From: a virus
IMG/VR virus record: IMGVR_UViG_3300005340_000073
Span: 1 to 26,452 of that record
Length of the DNA: 26,452 nt
Reading direction: 5' to 3' (one strand)
The stretch's first letter is position 1; the number at the start of each line of letters is the position of its first letter. The notes under the pieces were generated by a model that searched no databases, had not been told where the DNA came from, and saw only the letters and a list, made by a program, of their open reading frames with translations. Shown here piece by piece: positions 14,695 through 21,428 of this stretch. A program made the translations under genes and the position numbers.

Positions 14695-14971
14695 GTCGCT
14701 CGTCATTGATACTGCCGTCGCGCTTTCCGGTTTCAACTCCCAGTGCCGTCATCAAATCGTCTAATGGCTCGTCAAGAGCCTCAGCCAGTGCGTAAAGCGT
14801 CTCGCTATCAGGTTGTGTGTTTGGATTGCGACGCCAGTGTGTAAATGTCGCGCGACTGATCTCCGCTCGCCTGGCAAGCTCGGCCATTGACCATCCGCGA
14901 TCCTTGACCGCCTTTTCAAGATAGACCAAGAGACCGCTTACCACGTCAGTCATCCTCAACTGTAGAATCAA
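14564..14971 (-). CDS. CI-type repressor with XRE helix-turn-helix (135 aa)
   Basis: The HTH domain reads SMAELARRAEISRATFTHWRR, then QPDSETLYALAEALDEPLDDLM: a standard XRE/Cro-CI fold. A short helical C-terminal part (about 90-135) follows instead of a LexA-type protease domain. Induction by RecA-stimulated self-cleavage is therefore not expected, and another release mechanism is needed. I take the TTG at 14969-14971, seven nt after GGGGAGGG. An ATG at 14951-14953 is the alternative but has no spaced ribosome binding site. It is divergent from the early operon and should hold lysogeny by binding the TGTCTACG operators. Confidence 0.85.
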   Translation of the reverse strand: MILQLRMTDVVSGLLVYLEKAVKDRGWSMAELARRAEISRATFTHWRRNPNTQPDSETLYALAEALDEPLDDLMTALGVETGKRDGSINDERLTMILRSIPEGPQIVDALARATPQNRRALIQYILFLDEQGRSS

Positions 14972-14986
14972 TTCAACGCCCTCCCC

Positions 14987-15015
14987 AGTATATACACTTG
15001 AATACAACATGTCTA
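14987..15015 (-). promoter_or_regulatory. Leftward promoter of the repressor gene
   Basis: TAGACA (15010-15015) and TATACT (14987-14992) with a 17-bp spacer give a near-consensus promoter. Its -35 is part of the operator 15010-15021, so the repressor could switch its own promoter off. The predicted start (about 14980) falls at the edge of the GGGGAGGG, so this transcript would carry only a very short leader. Confidence 0.6.
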
Positions 15016-15021
15016 CGTAGA
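15010..15021. promoter_or_regulatory. Repressor operator TGTCTACGTAGA
   Basis: TCTACGTAGA (15012-15021) is a perfect 10-bp palindrome preceded by TG. It overlaps the -35 of the repressor promoter and ends 4 bp before the -35 of the early promoter. The half-site TGTCTACG matches the pair at 14424-14455. Confidence 0.65.
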
Positions 15022-15025
15022 ATAG

Positions 15026-15054
15026 TTGACAAAGTTGCAAACTTCCTGTACAAT
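15026..15054 (+). promoter_or_regulatory. Rightward early promoter
   Basis: TTGACA (15026-15031) is a perfect -35. TACAAT (15049-15054) is a five-of-six -10, and the spacer is exactly 17 bp. It reads into the early operon starting at 15091 and is the counterpart of lambda PR. Confidence 0.8.
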
Positions 15055-15090
15055 CTGCTTGACAGTTGAATCCATGTTACAGAGGTAGTT

Positions 15091-15303
15091 ATGACCGATA
15101 CACCTGACAGAGACCTGGCCTCAGTCCAACTCAGTGGCGTACAGCTTGCGAAGGCCCGCGACATCGCAGAAACCATGGGTGTCACGGTCGCTAAAGTCAC
15201 TCGATGGGCAATCGACGAATTCGATCTCGCTCTTTTTTTGGCCAAGCGTCAAGCAGATTTGACAGGACAGACTAATCAACTGTCTGCTGAGGTGCCCGCA
15301 TGA
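15091..15303 (+). CDS. Probable ribbon-helix-helix regulator at the cro position (70 aa)
   Basis: It is the first gene of the early operon, with AGAGG 5 nt before the ATG. The segment VQLSGVQLAKARDIAETMG, then TVAKVTRWAIDEFDLALF, fits the strand-helix-helix plan of Arc/CopG/MetJ-type regulators: a beta strand, a helix, a Gly turn, and a helix ending in hydrophobics. It may act as the Cro equivalent. The match is by pattern only. Confidence 0.6.
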   Translation: MTDTPDRDLASVQLSGVQLAKARDIAETMGVTVAKVTRWAIDEFDLALFLAKRQADLTGQTNQLSAEVPA

Positions 15304-15500
15304 CGTATCGCATCGCACTCATCAATCGGCAGTGGCGAATCCTCGCCAACGACGAACCCATGATGACCATCTATCCAGACCATAGCGCCGCGCTGGATAA
15401 GCTGCGCGAACTACGGGCTGGCATGACTGCGACATTTGCGGGAGAGCTTACACGAAAGCAGGCAGCCAGCCGGGATGCGCGAGAAGCAAACGGACGATAG
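15300..15500 (+). CDS. Small early protein, unknown (66 aa)
   Basis: The ATG overlaps the previous stop (ATGA). It has an N-terminal beta-like half (YRIALINRQWRILANDEPM) and a helical, basic C-terminal half (DKLRELRAGM, then ELTRKQAASRDAREANGR). I do not recognise a family. Confidence 0.65.
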   Translation: MTYRIALINRQWRILANDEPMMTIYPDHSAALDKLRELRAGMTATFAGELTRKQAASRDAREANGR

Positions 15501-15705
15501 CCTCGTCGGTGGCCCACGGCAGCCCGCTATGCCGCCCATCCGTCACACGACGGAGCCTTATGAGATCGCCACAGCCTAGGCAGGAGGTGAATCGCAGCCG
15601 ACGAGGCACGCACAAACAAAACGGTCTGAGCTACCCGCCGGCAGACTGAGCCGTTGAGCGCGTCTTTGGTCTGCCGGCACACACAAGCACACACAGGAGG
15701 ACGTC
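15501..15705 (+). other. Non-coding stretch with two long inverted repeats
   Basis: About 205 bp without a convincing gene. GCCTCGTCGG (15500-15509) pairs with CCGACGAGGC (15598-15607), and GCCGGCAGAC (15637-15646) pairs with GTCTGCCGGC (15669-15678). Both arms are 10 bp and perfect. No T-run follows the second stem, so it does not look like a terminator. A 29-codon frame, 15560-15649, has CGGAG four nt before its ATG but encodes an unremarkable basic peptide that I do not count as a gene. The stretch may be a structured RNA or a binding region. Confidence 0.55.
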
Positions 15706-15963
15706 ACGAATCTCTTTGATCTCACCGGCTGGCAGCTGGGCATGGTCGGCGGCATCGCGTTCGCGACACTGCTGCTGCTCACACTCGCCATGATCGTCAT
15801 CGCCCTGGCCCTGAACAGCATCGCAACCAGCTTGAGCCGGCCGCACGACGAGCCGGCCATATCCGATAGGAGTATCCATGTTAAATCTCACGACCGAGAC
15901 GGCGCCCAGCATCGCGCCGAAAACGCCGATTCTGATCGCTCCCGATCACGTGCCAACGCCTGA
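15706..15963 (+). CDS. Single-span membrane protein, apparently starting at ACG (85 aa)
   Basis: A perfect AGGAGG (15695-15700) lies 5 nt before an ACG codon (15706). The frame from there reads TNLFDLTGWQLGMVGGIAFA, a natural N-terminus with a juxtamembrane segment. The transmembrane helix follows at about 14-38 (VGGIAFATLLLLTLAMIVIALAL), then a polar tail. The first ATG, at 15742, starts inside the membrane segment and has no ribosome binding site. The frame overlaps the next gene by 86 nt, and the overlapping tail (SHDRDGAQHRAENADSDRS) looks non-native, so the true end may have been lost. The function is unknown. Confidence 0.5.
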   Translation, partial: TNLFDLTGWQLGMVGGIAFATLLLLTLAMIVIALALNSIATSLSRPHDEPAISDRSIHVKSHDRDGAQHRAENADSDRSRSRANA

Positions 15964-16384
15964 GCTACCCAAAGACGGCCAACGCTACACGTGTCCCGTC
16001 ACGAAACTTGACACGCTCGTTCACGGCCTGATCGTCGAGCGTGAGCCCGGCCACAACAATCACTGGTGGGGCTGCTGGTCCTGCGCCGGTCTCTACTGGA
16101 AGCCTGACATGCCAGTGCCGGTGCAGAAGTCCTGGCATTGCGTCCGCGTTCCCATCCTCGCCGAACCGACCGACGCCGACTGGCTTGCGCAGCTCATCGT
16201 CGAGTTCGAAGGTCAGGAGGACGCGATCAAGACGATGACCGCAGGCTTTCCGCCCGATCTGGAGCGCGACGCCGACATCGCCGAACTGCTGCAGCACTGC
16301 CATTCGGCCGTCGCTCGACTCCGGGAGCACGACGCGCCGGGTGCCCCCAGGGCGATGCCTCGCGTGATCACCATTCATCCCTAA
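15878..16384 (+). CDS. Early protein, unknown (168 aa)
   Basis: AGGAG lies 5 nt before the ATG. The middle contains RYTCPVTKLDTL, then HWWGCWSCAGLYWKP and SWHCVRVPI: four Cys plus His/Trp clusters that could bind a metal. The last third is helical and acidic (WLAQLIVEFEGQEDAIKTM, DIAELLQHCHSAVARLREH). No family was recognised. It is in the operon with the recombination genes. Confidence 0.7.
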   Translation: MLNLTTETAPSIAPKTPILIAPDHVPTPELPKDGQRYTCPVTKLDTLVHGLIVEREPGHNNHWWGCWSCAGLYWKPDMPVPVQKSWHCVRVPILAEPTDADWLAQLIVEFEGQEDAIKTMTAGFPPDLERDADIAELLQHCHSAVARLREHDAPGAPRAMPRVITIHP

Positions 16385-16435
16385 TCTGCCGCCAATTGCC
16401 GGTATCCACAATCTATCAACAGGAGATCCACAGTC

Positions 16436-17170
16436 ATGACCGCACAACCCTTTGCAACGACCCCTGACGCCGAGCTCGACGAGCTCGACAAGCAACTCCT
16501 GAACCCGCCCGAACAGCCCACCGAGCGCACCGTTTTCGGCCAGATCACCATCGTCGACCGCTGGTTTTGTGTGCTTGAGAAAGGCACGGGCAAACGTCTG
16601 TACGACGCGACGCGCGATAGTCTCGACCTGCGCCGCGTTGCCATCAAGCTGCAAGTCACCGCACCGAAGCGCGACGGCGGGACTTACACCATCGACCGCG
16701 AGATGGTCGATTTTTCGGACGAGTGGAAGAAGTTCACACTGCCCAGCATCCAGCGTCTGAACGTCCCGATCAGTAATCTCCTGAGCAGCTACTGCCGGAT
16801 GACGCTCAAGAAGTCAGGCAGTTATGTCAAGAATAACGAGACGAAAGAGCTGACGGCGATCGTCTTCGAGGAGCTCTATCCGGACGAGGCGACGTGTCGC
16901 GCAGCGAGCGCCGAATTCTTCAAGACGCCGAGCAACGGCAGCCAGGCAGCATCGCCCCAGGCTGCGCCGGCGCAAGCTCCAGGAGGTTCTCAGCCAGAGA
17001 ACTCCGCCGAGCGCGATTTCGCCGCGTCAACGCTGCCGATGCTCTGGACGGGCTGCGGCGAAGACCGCAAGAAGTTCTTGCAGACCCTCGCGACCAGCCC
17101 GGTGATGGCCAAGTACTTCAACGAGAACTCACCCGAAGTCCAGGCGCTGCCGAACTGGCTGCCGTTCTAG
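16436..17170 (+). CDS. Early protein, possibly single-strand DNA binding (244 aa)
   Basis: The N-terminal two thirds are beta-rich (TVFGQITIVDRWFCVLEKGT, RRVAIKLQVTAPKRDGGTY) with helix-forming joins. A Gln/Ala/Pro-rich linker follows (about 170-195), then a short C-terminal helical part ending in NWLPF. A folded core, a disordered linker and a short hydrophobic tip is the layout of single-strand binding proteins, and the gene sits upstream of a RecT annealase. However, I see no defining OB-fold motif, and the tip is not the acidic SSB tail. Treat this as a hypothesis. AGGAG lies 10 nt upstream of the ATG. Confidence 0.7.
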   Translation: MTAQPFATTPDAELDELDKQLLNPPEQPTERTVFGQITIVDRWFCVLEKGTGKRLYDATRDSLDLRRVAIKLQVTAPKRDGGTYTIDREMVDFSDEWKKFTLPSIQRLNVPISNLLSSYCRMTLKKSGSYVKNNETKELTAIVFEELYPDEATCRAASAEFFKTPSNGSQAASPQAAPAQAPGGSQPENSAERDFAASTLPMLWTGCGEDRKKFLQTLATSPVMAKYFNENSPEVQALPNWLPF

Positions 17171-17185
17171 CTTGCGAGGCCAGAC

Positions 17186-17428
17186 GTGAGTATTGAAGCC
17201 CACGAAACACTCATCCATATCCAGACCTTTGCCCGCCTGATCCGAAACATCTCGATAGAGGACGTGCAAGCGCTTGCGACGGAGATTGACCTTATCGAGG
17301 CAACCCTCCCGATGCTTGATCCCACGGCCTGGATGCGCATTGCCAACACGGAAGGCGGGCACAAGGAGCTCGTGCAAGCGTTTCTTAAGTTTCGCCGCAC
17401 GGTTGAAGAATTGGCGGTGCCAGTATGA
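17186..17428 (+). CDS. Small helical early protein, unknown (80 aa)
   Basis: It starts at GTG with GAGG six nt upstream. It is mostly helical (THIQTFARLI-like opening, IEDVQALATEIDLIEATLPML, KELVQAFLKFRRTVEELA). The stop overlaps the ATG of the next gene. No family was recognised; it may be a partner of the XPF-like protein with which it is coupled. Confidence 0.65.
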   Translation: MSIEAHETLIHIQTFARLIRNISIEDVQALATEIDLIEATLPMLDPTAWMRIANTEGGHKELVQAFLKFRRTVEELAVPV

Positions 17429-18192
17429 CTGATCATCCTGTCCGTGCAATCTGTCTCGACGAGCAGCCCTCGCCGGTCTTTACCCGGCACTTTCAGGCGT
17501 GGCAGCGGACGGCGCTGCCACTGAACGACCCCGAGCTCATCCTCGTCATGCCCAGCGACGGCACGATGCTCGTCTGCCGCTACATGCCCACGGGCGAGCT
17601 CCTGGACTACATCCGGACGCAGCGCCTGCCGGCGTTACTCGCGCAGCTGCGCCAGCGTGGCAGCGAGTGGATCTATCTCATTCTGGACGGCGAGCTCAAG
17701 CCCAACACGAGCAGCAAGACCGTGCATAACGGCAATACAACCGCCTTCGACTGGAAGGCCATCCAGGGTACGCTGCTGAGCATCCAGGAGGCCGGCGTGG
17801 GCGTCGTCTGGCTGCAAAGCGTCGAGCAGCTGCAAGACCAGGTCTATCTGCTGGCGAAGCGCGACCGCACGCAGAAGCGCGTCAGGCCGCCGCGCGACAT
17901 GCTGTTCATGACGCCCGCCGAAGACATTATTCTCGCGCTACCGGGCATCGGCGAAGACCGCGCGCATGAACTGCTCAAGCAGGCCGGCAATAGCGCCGCC
18001 TGGCTGCTCGACCTGCTGACCGATCTCTCGTCGACGGCGAAGCTCGACGGCATCGGCCCGGAGACCAAGCGCAAGATCCGGCAGGCGCTTGGCCTCTCGG
18101 ACCAGACGCGCCTCGCCGTCCTCGCACGTGAGGCCGAAGACGCGATGCTGCCCGACGTTGACCCTGACGAGGTTCTCTACGCCGTTATGTAG
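17425..18192 (+). CDS. XPF/ERCC4-like nuclease-fold protein with two HhH motifs (255 aa)
   Basis: The N-terminal half follows the ERCC4 nuclease plan: strands around ELILVMPSDG, then a helix GELLDYIRTQRLPALLAQLR, then the strand EWIYLILDGE that equals the LLIEG strand, and a helix with AIQGTLLSIQEAGVGVVWLQS. The C-terminal half has two helix-hairpin-helix motifs, ALPGIGEDRAHELLKQAGN (about 171-189) and LDGIGPETKRKIRQALG (about 207-223). The family's ERKxxxD catalytic motif should fall near residues 51-61, where CRYMPTGELLD stands instead, so key acidic and basic residues seem lost. It may be a structure-specific DNA binder rather than a nuclease. It lies directly before recT. Confidence 0.75.
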   Translation: MTDHPVRAICLDEQPSPVFTRHFQAWQRTALPLNDPELILVMPSDGTMLVCRYMPTGELLDYIRTQRLPALLAQLRQRGSEWIYLILDGELKPNTSSKTVHNGNTTAFDWKAIQGTLLSIQEAGVGVVWLQSVEQLQDQVYLLAKRDRTQKRVRPPRDMLFMTPAEDIILALPGIGEDRAHELLKQAGNSAAWLLDLLTDLSSTAKLDGIGPETKRKIRQALGLSDQTRLAVLAREAEDAMLPDVDPDEVLYAVM

Positions 18193-18201
18193 GAGTCTGT
18201 T

Positions 18202-18816
18202 ATGTCTGGAACAAACGCCATCTATGCACCGGAACCGGCTGCATCTGCGCCGCTGGTGCTTGACCACAATCCTGAGCCGTCGACCTCGTTGGCACGGCGC
18301 GAGCTGACGCCCGAGATGATCGGCTCGATTATCAACCTTGCCACCGTGATCCATAAGTCGCGACTGGCCAAGGTCGACACGCCAGACCAGGCCGTCTTCA
18401 TCATGATCAAAGCCTATGAGCTCGGCTTGCCATTGACCGCCGGCTTCGACCTGATCTACGCCATCGAGGGGAAGCTCAGCCTGAGCCCGCGCGGCGCCCT
18501 GGCGATTATCTACCAGTCAGGTCTCCTGGCCGGTTTTAGCATCGACGAGCAGCCCGACGCCTGCACCGTCTGGATGAAGCGCGCGAACGGCCTCCAGTTC
18601 AAGGTGACCTATACGCGCAAGGACGCCGAGAAGGCCGGGCTCATCAAGGCCGGCGGCAACTGGGAGAAATACGGCGCGAACATGCTCAGGTGGCGCGCGA
18701 TCGGCTTTGTCACCGACGTCGTCTTTCCCGATCTGCTCGCCGGGATGAAGCGCGCGGACGAATACGGCGGGCAGATCGATACCGACGGCAACGTCGTCAG
18801 CGAGGCGTCATCATGA
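18202..18816 (+). CDS. recT: RecT-family single-strand annealing protein (204 aa)
   Basis: It matches the RecT core: a helix QAVFIMIKAYELGLPLTAGFD, then YAIEGKLSLSPRGALAIIYQS, a strand-rich part with WMKRANGLQFKVTYTRKDAE, and WEKYGANMLRWRAIGFVTDVVF with MKRADEYGG. Such proteins coat single-stranded DNA and pair homologous strands in recombination-dependent phage replication. AGGAG lies 6 nt before the ATG. Length is a little under typical RecT. No partner exonuclease (YqaJ/RecE type) was found in the window; the XPF-like gene upstream is the only nuclease-fold candidate beside it. Confidence 0.85.
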   Translation: MSGTNAIYAPEPAASAPLVLDHNPEPSTSLARRELTPEMIGSIINLATVIHKSRLAKVDTPDQAVFIMIKAYELGLPLTAGFDLIYAIEGKLSLSPRGALAIIYQSGLLAGFSIDEQPDACTVWMKRANGLQFKVTYTRKDAEKAGLIKAGGNWEKYGANMLRWRAIGFVTDVVFPDLLAGMKRADEYGGQIDTDGNVVSEASS

Positions 18817-18923
18817 TTGTCACCAGCATCAATACATTCTGCCGCCTTGTGACCCTGACGACGCTCGTCGTGCTGCTGCGTCGCCTCGCACGCTGGCTTC
18901 AGCCTGAAGAGGATCTGCCGTGA
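18813..18923 (+). CDS. Very small hydrophobic protein (36 aa)
   Basis: The ATG overlaps the recT stop (ATGA), and the stop overlaps the GTG of the next gene. It encodes a hydrophobic/basic helix (NTFCRLVTLTTLVVLLRRLA, then RWLQPEEDLP) that could insert into the membrane. Coupling at both ends supports translation. The function is unknown. Confidence 0.5.
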   Translation: MIVTSINTFCRLVTLTTLVVLLRRLARWLQPEEDLP

Positions 18924-19333
18924 GCGCCTTTCGCCACACGCGCGCCTGCTATCGCCATCAGCGTGAGACCGAGATGCTCGCCATCGACTGGCTGGGACGC
19001 CACAAGAACGCCTGCAAAGACTGTCATGGCACCGGCTATATGCCGCGCATGCTGTATGTTCCCGAGGCCGGCACGCTGATCTGCGAATGCATCGAGGCCG
19101 GTCAATGCTCGGCCTGTGGCGAGTTCACCCGGCCGCCTGACGACCTGACAACGCCCTGCACGCGCTGCGGCTTTTACCCGGCGATGCCCAATACCGATCC
19201 CGATCCGATGACGACGCGCCCGGACTGCATCTGCGGCGCCCTGGAGTGGGAGCGGCAAGCACAGGAGCTTCATGATGCCAATCGCACGTCTGAGCCCGGC
19301 CGACGGCGGCCTGGCGCTCGAAAGTCCGTATGA
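18920..19333 (+). CDS. DnaJ-type cysteine-rich protein (137 aa)
   Basis: It contains CKDCHGTGYM, the CxxCxGxG signature of the DnaJ zinc-binding region, followed by ICECIEAGQCSACGEF and PCTRCGFYP, giving several CxxC pairs. It then ends with a basic tail. It starts at a GTG that overlaps the preceding stop. The 3' end overlaps the J-domain gene by 62 nt. It resembles the zinc-binding half of a DnaJ without the J domain and is next to a separate J-domain gene, so the two products may work together on a host Hsp70 or on phage complexes. Confidence 0.65.
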   Translation: MSAFRHTRACYRHQRETEMLAIDWLGRHKNACKDCHGTGYMPRMLYVPEAGTLICECIEAGQCSACGEFTRPPDDLTTPCTRCGFYPAMPNTDPDPMTTRPDCICGALEWERQAQELHDANRTSEPGRRRPGARKSV

Positions 19334-20186
19334 CGCGGCGCTCGTCGCCGCGATAAAGGCTTTGCCGTACAACGACCGGCGCTGGGACCAGGCGCGCAAG
19401 CGCTGGATCATCGCCCACGAGAAAGCGCCGGAGATCTGCCGCCTGGTCGAGCAGCATCTGGGCGTGACGCTCCAGATTCCGGCGGCCGGTCCCGGCGCCG
19501 CCAGCGAGCTGCGCGTCCTGCGCGTCGAGTACGTCGGCCGCGCCAAAGCACGCGACGACGGCACGTCGAACGCATCGGGATATCTTGGCCAGAACGATCG
19601 TTCGCTCGTCTTTCCGGAATCCGTCCTGCGCGCCTGGTTTCTCGACGATCTTGACGACGGGACGCCGGCAACGAACGGGGCCGACAAGCGTCCGCGCACG
19701 CCCACCGGCCCCCTGACACTCTACACGATCCTGGCCATCAAGCAGACAGCGACGGCCGACGAGCTCAAGAAAGCCTATCGGCGTCTGGTGATGCAGCTGC
19801 ATCCCGATCACAACAAAGAGCCGGACGCGAGCGAGCAGTTTCAGCGTCTGCAACACGCCTACGACGTGCTCAAAGACGCGAAGACGCGCCGCAAGTACGA
19901 CGCCGGGCTCAAGCTCGAAGCGAGTCTTACAAAGCACGAGCCTGAGCCGTTTCGTCCCTACGGCCGGCCCAAGAACATGGCCGTCAACCGGCACGACGAC
20001 GAGGCGCTGGGCTATCGCAGTCCATTGCGCTGCGGGATGCTCGTGTGCGAGGGCACGCCGCGCGTTGGCCAGTTCATCGTCTCGAAGATCCTGAAATGGG
20101 ACGACATCATCGACGGCCAGGGCCGGACGATGGTCTCGAGCTGGCCCGTCTACGGCGACAGCTACGAAGTCACCTGGTGGATTTAG
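19272..20186 (+). CDS. J-domain protein with HARP-like N-terminal segment (304 aa)
   Basis: Residues about 15-65 (LESPYDAALVAAIKALPYN, DRRWDQARKRWIIAHE) resemble the short domain seen in front of SNF2/HARP-type proteins. Residues about 148-215 are a complete J domain: LTLYTILAIKQTATADELKK, the invariant HPD at 177-179 in LHPDHNKEPDASEQF, and YDVLKDAKTRRKYDAG. J domains stimulate Hsp70 ATPase. The C-terminal 80 residues are a beta-rich unknown domain. AGGAG is four nt before the ATG. In phages, J proteins can recruit DnaK to replication complexes, but that role is inferred here from the neighbouring replication genes. Confidence 0.85.
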   Translation: MMPIARLSPADGGLALESPYDAALVAAIKALPYNDRRWDQARKRWIIAHEKAPEICRLVEQHLGVTLQIPAAGPGAASELRVLRVEYVGRAKARDDGTSNASGYLGQNDRSLVFPESVLRAWFLDDLDDGTPATNGADKRPRTPTGPLTLYTILAIKQTATADELKKAYRRLVMQLHPDHNKEPDASEQFQRLQHAYDVLKDAKTRRKYDAGLKLEASLTKHEPEPFRPYGRPKNMAVNRHDDEALGYRSPLRCGMLVCEGTPRVGQFIVSKILKWDDIIDGQGRTMVSSWPVYGDSYEVTWWI

Positions 20187-20188
20187 TC

Positions 20189-20407
20189 ATGCGTATAACG
20201 ATTTTTGTGGCACATGGTTACAACCTTGAGGAAATTACATTCGAGGCCATGGAGCAACTCGATCAGTTTCTTACGGAATGCCCGCATGCCCGAATGACTG
20301 GCGTAGTCTCATCGCAAACGCTGCTAGGTCCACAAATAGAAGACGAGGTGCCAGAGTTTTATCACGTGATCACAATCACCTATGTCAACACGGATATGCC
20401 GACATGA
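20189..20407 (+). CDS. Small early protein, unknown (72 aa)
   Basis: It reads MRITIFVAHGYNLEEITFEA, then helix MEQLDQFLTE and a beta-like C-terminal EFYHVITITYVNT. The compact alpha/beta layout suggests a folded domain. No clear ribosome binding site is present, but it starts 2 nt after the previous stop and its own stop overlaps the next ATG (ATGA). Codon use is more AT-rich than its neighbours. Confidence 0.6.
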   Translation: MRITIFVAHGYNLEEITFEAMEQLDQFLTECPHARMTGVVSSQTLLGPQIEDEVPEFYHVITITYVNTDMPT

Positions 20408-20823
20408 AAGCGATCACCCTCTGGCAGCCGTGGGCGTCGCTCATCGCCATCGGTGCGAAGCGCATCGAGACGCGCAACTGGGCGACGCGCTATCGCGGGC
20501 CGCTGGCCATTCACGCCAGCAAGCGCGTGCCCTGGGACATCGAGGCATTCTATGCCGAAGAGCCACTGCCGTATGCACTGATCGACGCCGGCTACGAGAC
20601 ATTCGCCGATCTCCCGTTCGGCGTCGTCCTCGCAACCTGCCGCCTGGTCGACGTCCTGCCGACGACCGACGAGTTTCTGACGAACGTCCTGCTCACACCA
20701 GAGTGGAACTACGGCGATTACTCGCCCGGTCGCTTCGCCTGGCTGCTCGACGACATCACGCGCCTTGACCCGCCGGTGACAGCTAGCGGGCGTCAAGGTC
20801 TCTGGGAATGGAGTAACTCATGA
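20404..20823 (+). CDS. ASCH-domain protein (139 aa)
   Basis: The start KAITLWQPWASLIAIGAKRI, then ETRNWATRYRGPLAIHASK, is the signature of ASCH domains: a W-Q-P-W-A-S opening, K-x-IETR, and R-x-RG-x-LAIHA. The end, PEWNYGDYSPGRFAWLLDD, completes the beta barrel. ASCH folds are related to PUA and bind RNA or modified nucleosides; some act as hydrolases on modified cytidines. In a phage they may affect translation or DNA/RNA base modification. The start overlaps the preceding stop. Confidence 0.85.
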   Translation: MKAITLWQPWASLIAIGAKRIETRNWATRYRGPLAIHASKRVPWDIEAFYAEEPLPYALIDAGYETFADLPFGVVLATCRLVDVLPTTDEFLTNVLLTPEWNYGDYSPGRFAWLLDDITRLDPPVTASGRQGLWEWSNS

Positions 20824-21428
20824 ACACATCTACCAGCATCGTGCCTGGGAGCCTCCAGGCCATCGCAACGGCCAACGGCGGCAGCCTCGCAGAATCCTTC
20901 GTGACCTGCGATCACTGCATCATCGTTGATACATCCGGCAGCATGGGCGCCGTCGATAGCGAGCCGGCTCGGACCATCAACGAGGGCCGGAAGCGTGGCC
21001 AGACGAAGACCCGCTATGAGCGTGCCTGCGACGAACTCAAGACCTTACAGGCAACACTGCCGGGCAAGATCGCCGTAATTAGCTTCTCGTCAGGCGTCGA
21101 ATTCTGCCCGTCGGGCGTTCCAACGAATCTCGGTTCCAGTACCGATCTCGCCGGTGCGCTCAAGTTCGCGCGTGTCGCCGACGACTGCGACATGAGCTTT
21201 ACGGTGATCAGCGATGGCCAACCGGATAGCGAGGAGGCAGCCTTGCGTGAGGCCGCGAAGTACACGTCCAAGATCTCGACGGTGTTCTGTGGGTCGGCTG
21301 GCGGACCTGGCGAGGAATTTTTACGTCGATTAGCTCAAGCGAGCGGTGGACAAGCCGTCACCAGTGCACACGCTGTCAATCTGGGAAAGGATGTGCAGCG
21401 GCTTCTCACGACAGGGACAACACGATGA
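20820..21428 (+). CDS. VWA (MIDAS) domain protein (202 aa)
   Basis: It has the complete metal-ion-dependent adhesion site: DTSGS (37-41), a threonine in GSSTDLAGAL (T108), and an aspartate in VISDGQPD (D132). The rest follows the alternating strand/helix Rossmann-type pattern of von Willebrand factor A domains. An N-terminal stretch of about 30 residues precedes it. VWA proteins in bacteria usually partner an AAA+ ATPase or act in protein-assembly complexes, but no AAA+ partner other than the SF3 helicase is seen. It is coupled to the ASCH and HNH genes by ATGA overlaps. No signal peptide, so it is cytoplasmic. Confidence 0.85.
   Translation: MNTSTSIVPGSLQAIATANGGSLAESFVTCDHCIIVDTSGSMGAVDSEPARTINEGRKRGQTKTRYERACDELKTLQATLPGKIAVISFSSGVEFCPSGVPTNLGSSTDLAGALKFARVADDCDMSFTVISDGQPDSEEAALREAAKYTSKISTVFCGSAGGPGEEFLRRLAQASGGQAVTSAHAVNLGKDVQRLLTTGTTR

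Noticed and set aside
18899-19994. Two long minus-strand frames opposite the J-domain genes
   Set aside because: They overlap each other and genes with clear motifs on the plus strand; no promoter or ribosome binding site was seen.
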